The notes beneath the pieces are model-generated. The model saw only the letters and a program-made list of their open reading frames with translations, was not told the DNA's origin and searched no databases. Positions 36,181 through 46,761 of a stretch of 64,000 nt of DNA are shown here, one piece after another (positions within the stretch are counted from its first letter, which is position 1; each line of letters starts with the position of its first letter). Source of the stretch: Blasia pusilla. Taxonomy: Eukaryota; Marchantiophyta; Marchantiopsida; Blasiales. The DNA lies in NCBI GenBank assembly GCA_050084515.1, contig CM114275.1, positions 21,390,001-21,454,000 of the forward strand, in the 5' to 3' direction. A program made the translations under genes and the position numbers.

Positions 36181-37450
36181 GATCGAGCAACGGCCAGGAG
36201 AGATGACGACCTTAGCACTATTTAGCAATGCCATCATTTGGTCTAGTGATTTGATTGAGGGACATGTCAATGCAGAGGATACTCCCATTCCTGACATTTC
36301 TATGGAGAGGAGTGTTATGGTAGCCGCATCATTCCGTGGAGGAGAGGTGCCGTTGTGGGGCTCGACTGAGGAGCTTCGACAATTGGCAAATGAGCACGTG
36401 CAAACCGCGTGGAGCAAGGCATTTGCACCGGAGCATAACGGGTCTGAGGAACCCGAGGTAGCAAGGAGTGCTACGATGACACCCTTGGATACCACACCCA
36501 TTTTTTGGTGTACCCCAGAGGAGGGTATTCGATTGTTAGATCTCTTTGGAGGGATTAGGACCGGGTTAGCTACTGTTTTGCAAGCAGGAGTGCGAGTACA
36601 ATAGTACCTGTATGTGGAGAGTGATGATGTTGCGAGGCGCGTCTCACTACGACATATGGCATACTTACGCCTACGTTCTCCCGAATGTTTGTATGCGTCC
36701 ACGATACAGGGATACCAGAGTTCCCTACCGAGGGATGTTTTGTTGTTGGGGGCAATGGACTTAGAGCGGGTAGGGACCATTGACTTGGTCATTTCTGGCT
36801 GGCCATGTCTGGGCCAATCGAGTGCTAGAAGGTTGTTTTGGGAGATGTTGAGGGTCTTACGGTAGTTGCAAGAGCACTAGTCTGGTTCTCCAGCCTACAT
36901 TCTGGAGAATGTACCCATCTTAGGAGACTCCAAGTCACGGGTGGTGACGAGTGCTCATCAGGTGCATGCCTGGATCGGCCCAACAGTGTTCTTGGATGCG
37001 ACGAGTGTAGGTTCTAGAGCCCATCGCCCGCGTCTTTGGTGGACCAACTTGGTGCCCCATGCGGTGTTACAGAGGGCATATGCGAGAGTGGAGCACCCCT
37101 CCCATTTATTAGTGGATTCCATTCTGGATCCAGGTCGTCGATCACAGGCAGTGAGGCACGATGATCGACCACCGTTGATTGTGGTCAACAGGGTAGGCAG
37201 GCCGCGGGCAGCCTTTCCCACGTTTGTGAGTTTTCCAACTTCTTATGCATACAAGGAGGCCGGTCGTGGCTTGGTTTGGGATGACCAGTTTCATGGGTTG
37301 GTGGAGCCCAACGCCAACGAGAGAGAGCGGGCGATGGGATTTCCCCAGGAGTGACGGCAGTCCCGTCAGTATCAGAGGCATCACGATGCCATGTCTTGGG
37401 TCAGGCGATGGACTTGAACTGCTTGACATGGATCTTCAGCGTGGGAGTGG
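36179..37450 (+). pseudogene. Cytosine-5 DNA methyltransferase domain inside the polyprotein
   Basis: In one frame from about 36179, with motifs in the ordinary order. Motif I is RLLDLFGGIRTG (about 36530-36565, AdoMet binding) and motif II is YLYVESDD (36605-36628). Motif IV is LVISGWPCLGQSS (about 36788-36826, catalytic Cys in PC). Motif VI is AYILENVP (about 36893-36916, ENV Glu), motif VIII is HRPRLWWTN (about 37022-37048) and a GFP block is at about 37340. Motif X, GQAMDLNCLTWIF (about 37397-37435), lies in the next frame. The domain would transfer methyl groups to cytosine C5 in DNA. It lies between protease and RT. Premature stops at 36602, 36863, 36878 and 37352 are each one transition away from CAG, TGG or CGA, so the domain decayed by point mutation after insertion. 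All catalytic motifs are still readable. Plant DRM enzymes have a permuted motif order, which this does not. Confidence 0.88.
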
Positions 37451-37785
37451 TTGAGCAGCGTTGGATGAGATCGCGACAGATCACAATGGTTGCATTGGTG
37501 AGCCCCATGCCTACCAAGACCGTGGAGGCAGTGGCTAGAGGCGAGACCCGAGGAGATCGACACACCGGGGGAGATCGAGAGAGACACCCTTGGACTTCTT
37601 GGGATGTTTTGCAGGTACGCTAGGAGATGATAGCCACAACATCGAGCATGGATATGGGCACTACATGTGGAGGAGATCAGAGTTTGCAGTTGGCTACAGA
37701 AGAGCGGTCGAGTGTTTTTGTTCGAGACAGGGTTGCACCATAGCAACCACCGACATCCGCGCTGGAGAGTCCTACCATAGTCACG

Positions 37786-38383
37786 ATGGAGACTTGGGAG
37801 CCAGATATAGGTCCTAAGTTGACAAGAGGAGAGCGGCGCCAAATACATCAGTTCCTCAGGAGTTATAGGAGTTGCTTTGCGTTTAGCATGGAGGATTTGG
37901 ATACGCTGAAGGGACCAGGGATCCGCATTGAGTTGTCGAGTGATACGCCGATCTTTCGACGATCCTACAAGTACAGTGATATGGAGAGGGCTTTGATTCA
38001 GAGTAGGATCCAGGACTTGGTTGGAGTAGGACTAGTGGAGATGTCGCATGGGGAGTATGCATCTGCCACTGTCATGCCCACCAAGAAGGATGTGCATGGC
38101 AACTGGACGGATAGGCGGATGTGTGGGGATTACCGACTTATCAATTGACAGACGAAGTCCAATAGGTATGCCATGCCCATCCATGAGCAGATCTTTGATG
38201 GGATTGGTCATGCAAAGGTTTTGAGTTCATTGGATAGCCGGATATCATCAGCTGCCTATCAGATTGGAGGATGGGCAGAAGACAACATTTTCGGGCATCG
38301 ATCCTCACGGGAAGGATTGTTTGTACTAGTGGCGGTTCTTACCATTTGGATTAAAGAACGCCCCGGATGAGTTTCAGAGGGTC
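37786..38383 (+). pseudogene. pol: Reverse transcriptase, fingers and palm start
   Basis: The frame 37786-38148 (itself continuous with 37351) has the gypsy RT entry region: EPDIGPKLTRGERRQIHQFL, FAFSMEDLDTLKG, then GLVEMSHGEYASATVMPTKK and DRRMCGDYRLIN. A TGA at about 38146 interrupts, then YAMPIHEQIFDGIGHAKVLS and SLDSR continue. The block that should read DKTAFW is damaged by indels around 38270-38380. Confidence 0.85.
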
Positions 38384-39240
38384 ATGGATAGGATCTTGGC
38401 TGGTCTGGATTTTGCTAGGTGTTATATTGATGGCATCGTAGTCTTTAGCGCCACGGTTGAGGAGCATGAGCGACATCTAGAGGAGGTGCTTCGACGATTA
38501 CAATTACATGGGCTAAAGCTACATCGAGGCAAGTGCAAGTTCTTCTACGACCAGATTGAGTACTTGGGTCATACGATATACCCAGCGGGTCTTGGTGTTC
38601 AGCAAACAAAGGTAGAGGCTATCTCACGCATTCCACGCCCTACAGATGTGAGCCGTGTTCGCGCATTCATGGGATTGGCGAACTTCTATCGGCAGTATGT
38701 CAAGGGATTCAGTTTGATTGCGAAGCCACTGACCTTGCTGACCAAGGTGGATCACGAGTGGCACTGGGGGGATGAGCAGGAGCAAGCATTTCAGTTGCTC
38801 CAGGACAGGTTGACGTCTGCGCCCATCTTGAGGAGACCAATCAGGGGGCATCATTTCCAGTTGCACACAAATTGGAGCATGTTGGGGCTTGGAGTGGTGC
38901 TCACCCAGCATGATGATGAGGGTAGAGAGTTCGTGGTGGCTTACGCTAGCTGCTCAAACAATGCTGCAGAGGCAAAGTATAGCTTGTATGAGGGTGAGTG
39001 CTTGGCTGCGGTGTGGGCTGTCGCGCATTTCAGGTGTCACTTATTTGGCAATCCCTTTACCATCATCACTGATCATCAACCACTGAAGTGGTTGATGGAG
39101 TCCGATAAGCTTACAAGGACTTGCGAGATGGGCTCTGTTGTTGCAGGAGTATGATTTTCAGGTGGTACATAGACCTAGGACGCTCAACCAGGATGTAGAT
39201 GGGTTGAGTCGTAACCCATGCCGGAGTCAGCGAGATGCGA
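38384..39240 (+). pseudogene. pol: Reverse transcriptase palm/thumb and RNase H
   Basis: FQRVMDRILAGL leads to the catalytic box ARCYIDGIVVFS at about 38414-38449; intact elements have YIDD, so the second Asp is Gly. The thumb motif FYDQIEYLGHTI, RAFMGLANFYRQYVKGFS and FQLLQDRLTSAPIL follow. RNase H starts LHTNWSMLGLGVVLTQHD; the usual first Asp is Asn (about 38869). It continues through YSLYEGECLAAVWAVAHFR (catalytic Glu intact) and ITDHQPLKWL, and after a frameshift near 39120 with VVHRPRTLNQDVDGLSR, the end of RNase H. Both enzymatic centres are damaged. Confidence 0.9.
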
Positions 39241-39311
39241 CTGGAGCTCGATGGCATGGAGAGAGTGATGAGGACTCAGTGCCATGATGGCAAACGTCAG
39301 CCTATTTAGGC

Positions 39312-40490
39312 ATGTTGGCTATGGAGAGCCAGAGTGTGGAGACTTTGATGGCGAGGTCTAGTGGAGAGTCCTTGGATCCCGAGGCCAGTGAGGAGACGAA
39401 TAATGGCCGAGATATTCATGATGATGGAGTAGTCTTGGAGTACCTTCAGACTGGCATCGTTGCGAGCACCGTGGGTGCTAGAGAGTGGGATCAGATCCTA
39501 CAGCGGGCCAGACGGTTCCGTTGGGAGGGGACACATATTTTGAGGGTTTGGGAGGATGGCAGAGTACGCGTAGTGCCGCATCCTTCATAGAGAGCACGAC
39601 TAGTGCAGCATGCCCACGAGGAGTTGGATCACTTTGGGGTGAAGCGGACATACAGCTTGCTCAACATTCAGTATTGGTGGCGAGGCATGCAGACTGATGT
39701 TCAGCAATTTGTTACCATGTGCATGGTATGTGATTGGGTCTCAGCATCGTTCAATGCTCCGACTCCACAGTTGTATCGATTACCCATCATGGGCTTAGGG
39801 TATAGATGGAGTTTGGATTTTGCAGGACCTTTGCCTTTGACGGAGCGTCACAGTCGTTATGTGTTGGTGATGGTCGAGCACTTCTCGAAGTGGATCGAGT
39901 TGGTTGCGTTGCCTGACAAAGCGAGTGAAGGAGTAGCTTATGCCTTCCTTGACAGATTGCTGAGTCATTATGGCGCACCGGCTGAAGTGTTGACAGACCA
40001 GGGTACTGAGTTTCGCGGTGAGTTTCAGGCCTTTTGTGATCAGGCGCTGATTGACCATCGCACAACTTCACAAGATCATCCCGAGGCGGATGGATCAGCG
40101 GAGAGAGTTGTGCAGACGGTGAAGAGGGGTTTACGCAAGTATGGCTTGCAGAGAGGTCACCTAGGAGATTGGGACCTCTAGTTGCCTTGGTTGGCGATGG
40201 GATACAGATTCAGCACGAAAGCATCCTTAGCGTCTTTTTCACCGTACTTGCTACTTTATGGCCGAGAGCCAGATTTACCTGCGGCCATTCGTCAAGATAC
40301 TGGTGAGGGACCTTGATGACCCAGATGTATGGATGCAAGCATGTTCTCAGAGACCTGAATTTTTTCGGAAAGTGATGCCCATGGCGTTCGAGAACTTTGT
40401 GATTGCGCAGAATCGGGATACGTTGAGGTATGCGACTATTCGGGGTGGTGGTTATCGACCAACTATCCAGAGGTTTCATAATTGAGATTA
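39312..40490 (+). pseudogene. pol: Integrase (HHCC zinc and DDE core)
   Basis: The frame 39312-40181 includes an N-terminal HHCC zinc module: HAHEELDHFGVKRT then VTMCMVCDW (39609-39740). The core D, D and E are readable: WSLDFAGPLP (about 39810), EVLTDQGTEFRGEF (about 39985) and HPEADGSAERVVQTVK (about 40080). A TAG at 40179-40181 is followed in frame by LPWLAMGYRFSTKAS and SPYLLLYGREPDLPAAIR. The C-terminal part then moves to the next frame (40258-40485; RGGGYRPTIQRFHN). Integrase inserts the DNA copy; DDE integrases of this class make 4-6-bp duplications, in line with the AGAA seen. Confidence 0.9.
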
Positions 40491-40497
40491 TTTATAC

Positions 40498-40848
40498 TTG
40501 CAACAGACAGCACCGACGACCTTGGATATGACAGCAAGGCGCACTATCTTGAGAGTGCGTGACGTTTTGCCATCCGGTGTTCTCTTGCTGGAGAGACGCA
40601 ATAGTATGGTATGGAAGGACCATGTGCGTAATTGTGCGCGATGTCACCTTCCTAACATTGGTGGTAAAGTAGATCCGAGCTTAGCAGTAGTTCTTGCACG
40701 CTTGCGTTGTATGTTGTATGGTTCTGCTCGTGGTGCGGCCACGATGCTAGTCTGTGATGGATGTTCGAGAGGTTGGCATATGGCATGTCTGACGCCACCT
40801 CTCACTAGGGTTTCTCGAGGACGATGGATGTGTCCCAGATGTACATAG
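40498..40848 (+). pseudogene. C-terminal PHD finger of the element
   Basis: In the same frame as the integrase tail, after an in-frame TGA at about 40483. The order is a basic ARRTILRVRDVLPSGVLLL segment, CARCHLPNIGG, a ~30-residue insert, then MLVCDGCSRGWHMACLTPP and GRWMCPRCT at the stop. The spacing C-x2-C ... C-x2-C-x4-H-x2-C ... C-x2-C with the aromatic-H and W-x-C-P signature is a PHD zinc finger. PHD fingers bind histone H3 tails in many chromatin proteins. At the integrase C-terminus it could steer insertion, as chromodomains do in chromoviruses; that role is inference. The domain itself has no internal stop. Confidence 0.88.
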
Positions 40849-41023
40849 AGGAAATACTATGTAGGTTTCGATTCCGACTTTTTCTGTGACATGGATGACA
40901 TGAAGGCGACTAACGATGGGGCCACATGAGCACTTGGCCTTCTTGCTCTTAGCGTCCGAGAGATCTATGTCATGGTAGGTAGGGATAGATGGCTATCTGG
41001 AGCTAGAGGGACCTGACCACCAG

Positions 41024-41036
41024 CTAAGGGGGCGAT
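41024..41036 (+). promoter_or_regulatory. Polypurine-tract-like run before module A
   Basis: TAAGGGGGCGAT immediately precedes TGGAGATATTTT. The second copy at 61060-61072 has TTAGGGGGGCAAT at the same place. A purine run next to a TG is what primes plus-strand synthesis at a U3 border in LTR retrotransposons. If so, module A would be U3, which conflicts with module A being the 3' end of the inserted unit. Confidence 0.5.
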
Positions 41037-41162
41037 TGGAGATATTTTAGTACTTCTTGTCTCGTTGTTTAGATGCCATGAGTTAGCATGGGATCGTGTG
41101 TGTTTGTGTGTGTGTTCGATGACAACGATGTATGTTGTGTAGCGATGTGTATGCGCACGACA
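41037..41162 (+). repeat. Terminal module A of the gypsy element (3' end)
   Basis: 126 bp from TGGAGATATTTTAGTACTT to GCACGACA, followed by the duplicated AGAA. Contains GATGCCATGAGTTAGCATGG and GATGTATGTTGTGTAGCGATG. Other copies are at 61073-61192 (plus), 48893-49016 (minus) and 59464-59589 (minus). Confidence 0.85.
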
Positions 41163-41166
41163 AGAA

Positions 41167-43362
41167 AAAGACTATGTTTGAATCTTAGATGAAAGGGGGA
41201 ATGGTCATTTAAGATTACTAGTTAGCGTATGTGCTTGCGTACGAAATTGATTTTTTTTAATTAGCATCTTAGAAATTATAAGAAAATGAATTTTCTTATA
41301 ATTTAGAAATATTTTTCATTTAAAAATTTAAGTATAATCTCCAATTTTTAATTTTAAAGAGCGATAGCTTTCACTTTTAAATAATACCCAACTCTCATAA
41401 ATAATTTCACTCTTCCATGAAATTTTGAACTATTTCCATGAAGTTAAAGCATTTCCAAGGGCATGTTGAGGTTACATTAGTTCGTTAGGGGGCCCCCTTA
41501 AGCGAATTCCTCCCATTTCTACTATTCCATTTCCACTCTTCCTACCAAAATAACATCCACTAACTATTAAATAGTAAATTAATTTTAATTAACTAAATTA
41601 TTTCCCTTTTCCATTGAAATTCATTCTCCTTTCCCAAAATATACAATATGAATTAACATTAATATTTTTTTAAAAGAATCATATCTTCCATTTTAAATTA
41701 TAAATATAATTTTATTTTCTTAAATCCTAGAAGAGTAATAACATTCCGCTCTTCTAGGTAATTTCACTCCTCACTTGAAATTAAAATGATATTCCACTCC
41801 CCTGAATAATAATACCCTCCCATAAAAATTTGAAAATATCTACTCCTTCTCCATTATGGTGCATATAGCAACGAAGCCATACGTTGGTTGGAGCACTGAT
41901 CTCAAGAGTATGAGTTGAACCCTTCATAGGTAGATACATCATGAGTGAAGAAACAATCTCTTGAGGAGCTCAACTTTGCATCAACAATTTTTGGTCGATG
42001 AACATTGCCATATTCACCTCTTATGAAAGAAGGATCTTTGAGGAGTTCAGAAGTTTCTCATCAAATATGAATCAAGGAAAATTTTTATTTTCAGCTATTT
42101 TTCTATTTATCTTATAAATATTTATTATACACACTTAGTATCATCCAATATATAATATAAATTATTAATTTATAAAAATACTTTTCTATTCCATTCAATT
42201 TCATTCTTTCTTCCCATCCAATATTTCTACCCATCTAGCAGGACTCAAGGAAAAATCAATGTATGTTCCTATTTTGCATATGTGGTCGCCCTTTCTAATA
42301 TAGATTAGTCGATACACATGCAATTCGCAAATAAATGATTTAACTTTTTAATTCAATTCCGAAAAATATGAAAGGCCGACAGAGAAAGCAATCCGGGTGG
42401 TAGAGGGAGCCAATGTCAAAATGAGAGGAGTTTGAAAATTGAAGAGGCAACCTACACTAATATCAACACATAATCATATCATAACATAAGAAATAGTTCC
42501 ACAAACAATCAAGTTCTATTCAATTGTAGAAGACTTGAAACCCTTATCTTTCCTCTTCCAAAGAGAGACCTTTGTTTCCTTAACAATATAGATTTCAGAT
42601 ATGTGCAAATATGGGCAATCTGTATTATTAAGGTACAATCTTAGACGGAAAGGAATTTTGGGTATTTACTGCTGTAAAGCATTAGGGATCTGCCAGTAAA
42701 TGATCATGATCAAACATTGCAAAAGTGTGCTATCAAAGTTACAATGGACCTGACCAGTCCCCTGACAAGTTAGATGCAAGGATGAGTCAGGTCACAATTT
42801 GTTGATCCAGATTCCAGCCAACTTCACAAGCATACCAACGACAAACCCCAAGCTACCGGAATTTTGCATCTGCAGCCCATCCATTCCTTGGGAACTGTTG
42901 CTGAGGTGAATATAGTAAGTGATAACATCCCACATGCTCCTTGATTGGAGAGACTTTTTCTAGGTTGCTCTTTGTACTAACCTTCACCCATTTTCATCAG
43001 TTCCTCTACCAGTAATGATGGAATAGATTAATCACCACTGCGGACAGAAGACATACCTGCCCTAGTTTAGCACTCCGCTGGATTAAGACCTCTTCCAATC
43101 TTCATCTAATGAACGGTCAAAGGTGAAATGATTTTGCTTGCACGTGAAAGCTATTTCCCAGAATGATACAGGTATTCAGGTGCTCCAGTTCTTACTCTAA
43201 TACAAGGAAACTGGACTCAGAACCCAAGTCGAGTCTCAGAACCAGCCCCTAACCTTGCATTACTACAAGCATCAAAGGGCGTTCTGCAATGAAGTCACAG
43301 CTACTGCGCCTGATTTGAAAAAGGGGCCAAACTACATGACTCCATTGGCTGGATGATGCAAC
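41167..43362. other. AT-rich DNA and 3' flank of TAD3
   Basis: 41200-42350 is very AT-rich, similar in flavour to 540-1000, with no gene. 42360-43362 is less AT-rich and probably includes the 3' UTR of TAD3. No motif-bearing frame was seen. Confidence 0.4.
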
Positions 43363-46300
43363 CTACTCAAGATCTGCTTCCGAGACAGACATTTTGAACA
43401 CAGTATAATGGTGATTCAAAGTTGGTTGTCCATGTAATCTATATCGACTTCCTAGAGCACCATGAACTGCATTTGGAACTCCATAAATAACCCTTCGTAT
43501 TCTCTGATGCACCATACCCATCGCACACCTGTCGAGCAGCATTACATAATTTAGTAGACTCGTACAAAGGTTATACAAGCAAGAGGAAACCAGCAATGAA
43601 CATTGCAATCAGCATAGCAAGAGTGCCTACCTAATCATTGCAACTGAGTTCTAGCAACAACAGTCCTACCACAAGACATGAAGTGACAAGAGATCAAGCC
43701 ATCTTACATTGCACACGGTTCACGTGTGACATAAATGTCAAAGCCAGTGCAGAGATATGGCCGTACAGTTTCAAAAGGGGAGGCTACCGCAATGTTCTCC
43801 CAATCTTGACCTGCAATACTTTTATCCATGGCGGTTGCTCTATCATCCACATTCACCTGCAAAGCTCACAGGGTTTTAGTGTGTAATCAGAAACCCAATG
43901 AGAAAGAGGAGGGAGATGTTGAAGGAACATTTAGTCCACACTCAAATAGAAAAATTATTTGAGTGTGGTCCCAATGATAACAAAATCAAAGTACCTCTAT
44001 TTCTGCAGTTCGATGCCGTTTAAATGTTGTAGCTGTAAAGTCCTGTTCCACGTCATTATTTCTCTCAGGGGTTTTCTGATTCTCAGCTGGAAATAATCTC
44101 CGATCTCTTTCAGAAGCCATCCCAATAGCTACCATAATAGCATGTCGTAGAGGATGCCACCCTTGATCAGTAGCCACCTTCACTAAATCTATTCCCCCAT
44201 CACCATTGACCTTTGTCGGCTTTCCAGCTTCAGCTTTCATGTCTTCAACCTCAGTGTCAACTATGCTGTCTACATCTTCTGCTGAGCCAGCCAGTTTCTT
44301 GAGCTCTTCCCCACCTGTCAACCTATTAAGGGAATGAGATGGCTCTGCTCCTGCAATGGGAGTTAAGTTGAACAGTCAGCAGCAAAGAGAATCACCTTAA
44401 AAAGAATCCTTTTGCCATAAACTCGGACTAGCCTCCAATTCTCAAGTTAGAGTAAAGCTCAAGATTGTAGCCCACCTTGTTCCAGAGGAACATCCGACAG
44501 TACACTTTCTATACAAGGAGACTGATCTAATGATCCATGGTGTTCCATTTGACCTCTCCATTTCTCCCTCGTTGGACATTTTGGTGAGCTTTTCGAACCA
44601 CAAACTGGAGGTGAGCACCATGCCCCAGTTCTGTCGTAACCCCATGCAATTACAGAGCCTAATCCAGGATCCACAATGACCGCTCCATTTGCAAGCTGCA
44701 CAATCAGATACAACTTATAAACAGCGACCAAAGGCATATGTCTGCACGTTGAATAGAAAGTTACTAATCCAACCAATGCCACAGGCCCAGGTGGTCTGAG
44801 TAACAATTTTGGGGCTTTAGTTGCCAATGACTGGAGTTGGTGAGTGGAAAGAAAAGCAACGAATCGAGCCAGATACAATCAACAAGAAGCTTTGCAATAG
44901 AGGAAATGGTACAGTTCAATTCTACAACCAAATTTTGTTCATGAGTATCTAAACAACTCTTGCCTTCTCCATGAGTGGCATCCTATATCCCTACCACTAT
45001 AACTTCCAATTCTAGGACAATCTCTCATCTGATCTAGGTCTCCTTTTGAAGGGTCCATACCTCATTTCTTCTCATGGGGTCCATACCTGGCCTCGTCCAC
45101 CAGCAAGCTGGGCAAGTTGTACAGCCATCTCCATGAAGTTGCACATCGTGTCTATTTCATTCTGATTTAATTCACAACTAATACCTGCTTTCCTGTGTAT
45201 TACAAGAGATCACAAGCGGTGATTAAGAGTAACTCTAACTTGGCTCAGAAGTTGATCTAGTGCCAGGTTGAATCATTGAAGCAAGCAGAACATGCGAAAA
45301 CTCATAAAGGTGTAAACGCAACATGACATACTGACCTTACATCTCCTATCCTTTCTTACTACACACACTCTATACTGTGGTCTCTTACTCTGGGCACCTG
45401 GCACTAAAGCGATGACTGTGCGATTATACTTTCATAATTTCTAGTCTAGAGAAACAACCCACCGGGCAATGAAAGCAGGCAAACTGGTAGGTTCAATTGT
45501 TAGATGGTCTGGTTCACCTCTTGGAGAAGTACCATTGCTGATACAAAGGTGACTGGTTAATTCTATCGCTCACTGTACATTCTGACAGTATGGACTCAAT
45601 AGAAATGTCATCAAATGTGTCTGTCAACCCGGGGCAAAATTGATACTCCAACTCCAGGCGTGACATAATTACCCTGAGTTTGGATGAAAAGAGGTCGGCC
45701 AAAGTTGACACTGAGCCTCCCATTCTTCCCTGGTCTTTGCCGGCTTGTCTGACACCTGACACATCACAACAGAAGCTTCCAATTGGAACATATAGAGAAA
45801 GAAAGAGTGGTGCTTTTCATGGACTTGGAAAGAAAGAATCTTGTCTGCGAAAATGGAGACGAACCATCCCTCGGCATAAGGACTCCTGAGCAAAATCAAT
45901 TCATTTACCCACTGCACAAGGGTAAATGTCTACTACTCTGTAACACCGGCTCCTCAAGAACGGGAGAAACGGTCCCAGAAGGTCGACTCTACCCGATTGA
46001 CAAAGCACGGACTCACAGGAACGATGAAGGGTTGCAGACCATGTTTCTCCACTATCTCAGAGACAGGCGTTGGCATCGTAGCATCTTCTCCCCCTTCGGC
46101 CTCATCAGCTGTACAGAGAATAACAGATAATTCCAGTCCACCTGCAGAAGCAAGTACCCGGTAAAAGCTATCAATCCTACTAATATTCTCGAAAAGAAAG
46201 ACTTCATTAGCTTCTACAACGTCAAGATTGGCATTCTTATAATTCTTCGAGTCCAATAAACTAACTTACTCTCCTTGACACGTCTTTGAATCCGCTTCAC

Positions 46301-46732
46301 ATGACTTAGAGATGGTAGTGGTGCCTTAATATTCAGCTCCCTGTCAGAAAAGCAACTGGCATCTCTTAGTGGATCATATATCCATGACAGATGCAAAGTG
46401 TAATCACGGATCACGGACATTCCAGAGCTCACCTGATGATAGAGTTGGCCATCTTTGGATCAATTTGAGCCGCATAAACATTCACTGAAAACATATGAGA
46501 AATCCATCAAAGATTTAGCTGACCATTGTGAGTAATAGAGACTTGAAAGACTCCAACAAAGTCGACGACAAAAACGACGACGAAACACTCAAGCTAGGAC
46601 GATTCATAAGATTTAGCAACACAGCATTATAAGTTCAAATCAAGTAGAAGCACCGGTAGTTGGTCCATATTCTGGCTCGCCCTGAATATGTTCAATTTTC
46701 CAACGCCCTGACAGTTGCTGCGTCCCAGCCAT
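43363..46732 (-). CDS. TAD3: tRNA-specific adenosine deaminase subunit TAD3 (ADAT3)
   Basis: Ten exons, all GT-AG with consistent phases: 46732-46654, 46484-46433, 46340-46270, 46141-46017, 45755-45673, 45177-45087, 44695-44476, 44350-43995, 43856-43708 and 43528-43363. They total 1392 nt, 463 residues. The N-domain has VNVYAAQIDPKMANSIIR, PSLSHVKRIQRR and LELSVILC, then TREEWEAQCQLWPTSFHPN. The deaminase domain starts GAVIVDPGLG; the zinc His lies in WHPLRHAIMVAI (~residue 310), where catalytic enzymes have HAE, so this subunit is expected to be inactive. The PCxxC pair is REPCAMCAMGMVH (406-410). The C-terminus has RRVIYGVPN and LNHHYTVF. With TAD2 it forms the heterodimer converting A34 to inosine in tRNA anticodons. 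The exon-6 acceptor (TATTAG) was chosen because it alone keeps the frame open. A ~120-residue acidic insert sits between VIVDP and HPLRHA. Confidence 0.93.
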
Positions 46733-46761
46733 TTCCGGACTCCAACGACCTTCACTATGGT

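Larger units (their letters stand above)
31787..41162 (+). mobile_element. Ty3/gypsy-type retrotransposon with DNA methyltransferase and PHD finger
   Basis: A 9.4-kb unit begins TGTCACG, ends GCACGACA and is flanked by a perfect 4-bp duplication AGAA (31783-31786 and 41163-41166). Domain order on the plus strand: leader, gag with two CCHC knuckles, retropepsin, cytosine-5 DNA methyltransferase, reverse transcriptase, RNase H, integrase with HHCC and DDE, and PHD finger. RT before integrase places it in Ty3/gypsy. The copy is dead: it has frameshifts near 34040, 35550, 35950, 37350, 38290, 39120 and 40300, many premature stops, and altered catalytic residues in RT and RNase H. It lacks long terminal direct repeats; its end modules (B at 31787-32290, A at 41037-41162) recur elsewhere in the window. 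No chromodomain was seen; the PHD finger occupies that C-terminal place. Confidence 0.9.

Noticed and set aside
36112-36792. 226-residue minus-strand frame
   Set aside because: Antisense shadow of the methyltransferase domain.
45087-45184. Alternative TAD3 exon-6 acceptors at GCAG (45184) and ATCAG (45161)
   Set aside because: Both break the reading frame with the preceding exon; only the TATTAG acceptor ending the exon at 45177 keeps it open.
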